Below, piece by piece: positions 60,328 through 64,000 of a stretch of DNA of 64,000 nt (position 1 is the first letter of the stretch; the number at the start of each line of letters is the position of its first letter). Source of the stretch: Microvelia longipes (Eukaryota; Arthropoda; Insecta; Hemiptera; Veliidae); the NCBI GenBank assembly GCA_018340805.1, contig JACMZG010001914.1, forward strand, positions 42,140,797 to 42,204,796, given 5' to 3'. The notes under the pieces are model-generated. The model was not told the DNA's origin. It made no database searches and worked only from the letters and a program-made list of their open reading frames with translations. The translations under genes were made by a program, and so were the position numbers.

Positions 60328-60459
60328 ATGGCTTCCACTAAACCACGCCGAGCTAAGCAGGCCCCTAAAGCGGAAGAACCTCGAAGTAGTCTTTATATGG
60401 TCAAAGTCATTCTAAAACGATTGCGACGGTTTCAGCTCAATCAGACAATCCTAAGATAG
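60328..60459 (+). CDS. Possible short first coding exon or gene fragment
   Basis: Reads MASTKPRRAKQAPKAEEPRS, a basic Lys/Ala/Pro-rich start resembling the low-complexity N-termini of some muscle and cytoskeletal proteins. It then runs into sequence like nearby repeats (GGTTTCAGCTCAATC also at 60080-60130) and stops at 60459. I see no clear GT donor after PRS. It may be a 5' gene fragment carried by a transposon or an exon broken by an insertion. Function unknown and coding status uncertain. Confidence 0.3.
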   Translation: MASTKPRRAKQAPKAEEPRSSLYMVKVILKRLRRFQLNQTILR

Positions 60460-61187
60460 ATGGTTTACTCCCGAGTGTAGTAGGAACACTCATTGACAAG
60501 TTTGTGTTTATGATTTAAGTTGGGGGCCTCATCACTAGAGTCTTGAATAGCGCTAGTAGTAAAAATATATTTGCTCTATTCTCTACTAGATTGTGCTGCA
60601 GTATTTTTTTTAAAACAAACAGTTGCCAATCGTTTAGTAAAATAAAATAAAAGTAAAACAAAGATCTATGGTATGCTGTAGTATTCGCGATGGATTTTGT
60701 TTAATAAAACTTGGGGGCCTCATCACGCGAAGCAGCACCATCGTTTTCTTAAAAAAATAACAATAATTCATTTTTAGTTTTTTAGACTTAACATTTAAAT
60801 TTGCTATCTGAGTATAACATCTCGGGTTGGCGCAAACGGATAAGTAAAGGAAACAACATATTACTTGATTACCCTCACAGCTCGTTGTTTGGTTGAATAA
60901 AATAAATAAATAAAATGTCAGAAATAAAATATGTGACAGTTTCACGCTGTCACCACTAGACTGTACTACTTGAGCCTCCTGCATCCATCAACTATTTTTT
61001 TTAAATCTTTGAGTGAGCCATCTATGTTAATATTGTTTATCTATGATCCTAAGTGATGGAAACGGTATTTTTATTTAAAAACATAAATCATGAATATATT
61101 TTTGTTTATAATGCTTGTTAGTTTTAATATTATAGCATACTATTAATAATAAAGTATTAATAAATCTTAATTAGTAAAATCAAATTT
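60460..61187. other. Spacer, no clear gene
   Basis: TTGGGGGCCTCATCAC occurs twice (about 60519 and 60708). A 116-codon open frame on the minus strand (60984-60634) shows no domain I recognise. The rest is AT-rich. Confidence 0.5.
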
Positions 61188-61189
61188 GT

Positions 61190-61435
61190 GAGAAAGCCTC
61201 TCAGGCCCGCGAAGCGGGCCTGTGTGAGAGGCTGTGAAAATTCGCTAGGTACATGGCAAAATGCATGTAACAAGAACAATAATGAAACAACACATCACAC
61301 AAAACAACAACAATGTGGCCGCGAAGCGGCCACAGGGAGCCCCCGGGCCGCGAAGCGGCCCGGTGGGCCGACGCCGCGGAGCGGACGAGGCGCGAAGCGC
61401 CGAGGCCGCGTAGCGGCTACGGGCCGAAGGCCCGT
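61190..61435. repeat. Cluster of GCGAAGC-type GC-rich hairpins
   Basis: At least six perfect or near-perfect hairpins in 240 bp, all with a GCGAAGC-like core: GGCCCGCGAAGCGGGCC, GTGGCCGCGAAGCGGCCAC, CGGGCCGCGAAGCGGCCCG, GGCGCGAAGCGCC, GGCCGCGTAGCGGC, GGGCCGAAGGCCC. The first is enclosed by a longer AGCCTCTC/GAGAGGCT stem. It sits in the gene D intron next to the TM4 donor. Much richer in G+C than anything else here. Confidence 0.9.
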
Positions 61436-61443
61436 ATTATTAC

Positions 61444-61628
61444 CTATTAGAAAGCATTTGGGACCGCCAATATAAGGTTTGAAGTCGTTGCTGTAATGTA
61501 TGATGTCGCTATACTCCAGAATAATGGTCACAACTGATATAATTAGAGGTCCTCCCCATCCATAGCAGCTGTAAAGGATTAGTTTTTTCATTTTGCCTGA
61601 TGCTCTTCTCGTTTGCTTTTTAAGTACT
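61444..61628 (-). CDS. Methuselah-like GPCR gene D, TM4 exon
   Basis: 185 bp, TTTCAG acceptor, GTAATA donor. It reads VLKKQTRRASGKMKKLILYS, then TM4 (CYGWGGPLIISVVTIILEYS) and loop 2 ending PYIGGPKCFLIG. Undamaged, in phase with the TM5 exon at 56953. Upstream TM3 and ectodomain exons are not seen before 64000. With 56788-56953 and 54352-54607 it makes the best-preserved receptor 3' half in the window. Confidence 0.83.
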
Positions 61629-62370
61629 CTGAAATAAAATAAGAATATTTTACTCTCGAATATGTGATATAAATAAATAATATATTATTTATATTATAAT
61701 AATATTAAATTAAAAAAATAATAATATAAATAGAAATTTAGGAATATAAAATAGTCTAAAATTATGTAATAACTTTGTATTAATCACCTAAAATTGTGTA
61801 TTATCTTTTTTGTAATATTTAAACAATAAATTGGCTGAAAGTTTATCTATGTCAAATGGAGGAACGGAACAGAGGATTTATCAGGTCCTAATTCTGCTTG
61901 GTTAAAGAAATCTAAAGAAATCAGTAAAAAAACAAAGAAAACTCGGTTTACTATTTTGAGATTTCATGAACGGAAAAAATGTACGTCTTTTGTATAACTT
62001 AAGTCTTTATGTACGAATCAACTTTTGCTCCAGGCTGTTTTATATAGGATTTCAAGCACGGCATATTTTCCACTATACCATGCTACTATAATAACGATAT
62101 TTGTCTTACCACTCTACATTTTACTTTCTTATCTCCTACATGAATTGGGAAGCAATGTAACTGCAACACACATTATTTATTAAATATCTACGTTTCAGAA
62201 TTTTATGGATACTAATATCCGAAAACAGTCATATATATTGTCTGTAGGTTAATGTAAACGATACTTTTTCTGATTTGATTTTTACTTTGCTTAATTTATA
62301 ACGTAGGTATAAAAGAAAAGTATTTTATCTCCAGACGGTGTATTGTGTAAAGTTTATTGATTAGTTTTTA
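61629..62370. other. Gene D intron, AT-rich, nothing recognised
   Basis: TAATA-rich stretch at 61680-61720, otherwise featureless. No TM3 exon detected. Confidence 0.55.
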
Positions 62371-62590
62371 GGGAGTAAAGAAGCACTTTTCACTCCCAAG
62401 GGAGTAAAGAAGCACTTTTCACTCCCAAGAGAGGAAGAAGCACTTTTCACTCCCAAGGAAGAAAAAGTTACTTTTTATTCCCGAGGGAGAAAAAGTTACT
62501 TTTTCTCCCGAGGGAGAAAAATTACTTTTATCCCGAGGGAGAAAAAGTACTTTTTATTCCGAGGGAGAAAATTAACTTTTTCTCCTTGGG
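62371..62590. repeat. Palindromic minisatellite, about 8 units of 25-30 bp
   Basis: Early units are GGGAGTAAAGAAGC plus ACTTTTCACTCCC. Later units are GGGAGAAAAAGTTACTTTTT plus CTCCC. Each unit is itself an inverted repeat, so the array can fold as a row of hairpins. The sequence drifts steadily from left to right. Confidence 0.88.
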
Positions 62591-63590
62591 AATAAAAAGT
62601 TTTTCCTTATTGGGTTATTAGAGCCAATCGTATAAATTTTTAAGGGAGTGGTATTCTCTAAATTTATACAGGTGACCGAACTTTTTTTTTTAATTTTCCC
62701 AGTGGTGGCACCCCCAAAATTTATAAGGGGGACCCGACCAAAAAAATTATTTATTGGTTTAATATCCGTTTCAGGTCAAAAGAAGTTGTTTAGAGCAATA
62801 AAAAAAATTATAAGGGGGTCCAACCAAAAAAAAAATAGAATAAAATACAACAAAAAGTAATTAAAGAAAAAAAACGTCTGGAGATAAAATCTTGTATGCA
62901 CCTTGGGAGTGAAGTGCTATTTTCCCCTCGCAACTACCTCCCTCGGTTTTGCCTCGGGAGTTAAAAGCACAAATTCCTCGGCTTCGCCTCGAAAGTTAAA
63001 TACTTTTGTTCCCTCGGATTACGTCTTAGGAACCAACTAACTGCTGAGGGAAATAATAGCATTAATTAATCCCTTGGTACATAAATAACTATTGTTTCCC
63101 CCTAAAATTTAAAAACTGTGATTTTAACTAATTTATCCATATCAGATGGTTTTAGGACCTCTTAAGAGATTTTCATTAAGCTACTTATCCGGATGTGTGT
63201 CTTTTATCAACTCTCTTGTATAAACTCATTGGGGCCTGTGTTTATGTAAGAGAGGTTAAACTTCTATCCTCGAGGTACAAAAGTAAATAAGTTTTCAGTG
63301 TTTTATAATTATTAATATACGCGCTTAACTTAATTAAACTGCTTGTTTGTGTTTATTTGAATACATTAGCATTCTCTTTAAAATTTTCGAACGGGTCTAC
63401 GGAAATTTCCGGTTAATAGGGAAATCTTTATCCTTGGAAATTCCTTAAAAGCATATTAAAGCTGATGACTGTTTAAAAAAATAAAGAAAGTATTTTCAAT
63501 TGAACATTTCACTCAAAGAGCTTTTAACCTAATATAACGCACTGTTATTATAATAAATAGTTATAAAAGTATTTAAGTTAATTTGTTGTC
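62591..63590. other. Repeat-derived DNA with CTCGGNTTNGCCTCG hairpins
   Basis: 62650-62830 repeats AAAATTTATAAGGGGG twice or more with AAAAAA runs. 62935-63010 has CCTCGGTTTTGCCTCGGGAG and CCTCGGCTTCGCCTCG, hairpins like the GCGAAGC class. No gene. Confidence 0.5.
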
Positions 63591-64000
63591 CATTAGCTCA
63601 CGGGCCTCTTCAAGTCTTTTCACGCCCCCAGGGGCCCGCGGACCACAGGGCTTCGCGAAACCCTGTCTTAAGACGTGTGTGGGGTTTCTTTTAGAACGTC
63701 TGAAGTAGTTTTTAATGTTATCAACAGTCGTATGCCTGGTTGAAATAGTTTGACAGAGGTTTACTTGGGCTATGCTTCCTCCAGGGAGTTCAATCGAACT
63801 GTCAATCGATCAAACTGAAAACTATATACGTAGCTAATTTTACCAGAAAACATCCCATGTTATAAATATTGTGTTGTCTTTAAGTTACGGTGATGTTATT
63901 GGGTCTTATTCTGCTCTTGTCAAAAATCCATTTAATACCTTAACGGCATTATATGGATTTTTATCACAAATATTTGTTGTCGAGCTCAAATTCCCCTTTT
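63591..64000. other. Window end, no gene seen
   Basis: Contains hairpin ACAGGGCTTCGCGAAACCCTGT at about 63645 and GGGGCCCGCGGACC nearby. The remainder is unassigned. Confidence 0.5.

Larger units (their letters stand above)
50401..64000. repeat. Diverged unit 4 (receptor gene D unit), open at right edge
   Basis: 50401-53384 matches the start of units 2 and 3, including the 1.2-kb insertion, with more base changes. 53851-57060 matches unit 1 around 2900-5100 (terminal exons, intron, TM5 exon), interrupted by a fold-back at 55471-56553. The TM4 exon is at 61444-61628. The rest is dispersed repeat and unrecognised AT-rich DNA, and the unit does not close inside the window. Confidence 0.75.

Noticed and set aside
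60634..60984. 116-codon minus-strand open frame
   Set aside because: Low-complexity AT-rich translation with no recognised motif, splice context or conserved copy.
61188..61591. Overlapping open frames over the GC-rich hairpin cluster
   Set aside because: The Pro/Gly/Arg-rich translation comes from palindromes. Only the receptor TM4 exon part (61444-61628, minus) is real.

Overview
The window is AT-rich animal DNA, most likely from an arthropod and probably an insect. The evidence is GT-AG introns, long (TA)n arrays, dense non-autonomous transposons and exons of a Methuselah-like class B G-protein-coupled receptor (GPCR). No bacterial operon, CRISPR array or rRNA operon is present. Nearly all coding content is on the minus strand.

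Layout: the window is a tandem array of one large unit, each copy opening with a TATTAGCAGTGG-like start. Unit 1 is 1-14402, unit 2 is 14403-32260, unit 3 is 32261-50400, and a diverged unit 4 starts at 50401 and runs to the end. Units 2 and 3 are almost identical. Units 1 and 4 keep the receptor 3' exons that units 2 and 3 have lost.

Receptor genes: in unit 1 the exons run from 12892 down to 3425 (ectodomain plus TM1-2; TM4; TM5; TM6-7 plus tail). The TM4-TM5-TM6/7 junctions join in matching phase. A TM3 exon and a signal-peptide exon were not found. Gene A has a local frameshift with a stop in its TM4 exon. Genes B and C (units 2 and 3) have frameshifted ectodomain exons, only 17 bp of the TM5 exon and no TM6-7 exon, so they look like pseudogenes. 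Gene D (unit 4) keeps splice-compatible TM4, TM5 and TM6-7 exons; its 5' part would lie beyond the right edge.

Repeats fill the introns and spacers. They include: SINEs whose head derives from 5S rRNA; several tRNA-like pol III modules; a dead DD41D mariner-like transposon in units 1-3, with a second element nested in it in units 2 and 3; a family (called G here) with TTTTAGCG-type inverted ends; fold-back elements; a 33-bp repeat (4 units in unit 1, 16 in units 2 and 3); a 62-bp repeat made from a SINE tail; clusters of GCGAAGC mini-hairpins; and a hammerhead-ribozyme-like motif in unit 1.

Caution: about 37-47 kb carries many small indels relative to unit 2, and 45.3-46.8 kb is badly scrambled. 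This looks like uncorrected long-read sequence, so unit 3 may be partly or wholly an assembly duplicate. Open frames made of alternating Ile-Tyr are microsatellite translations and are not genes.
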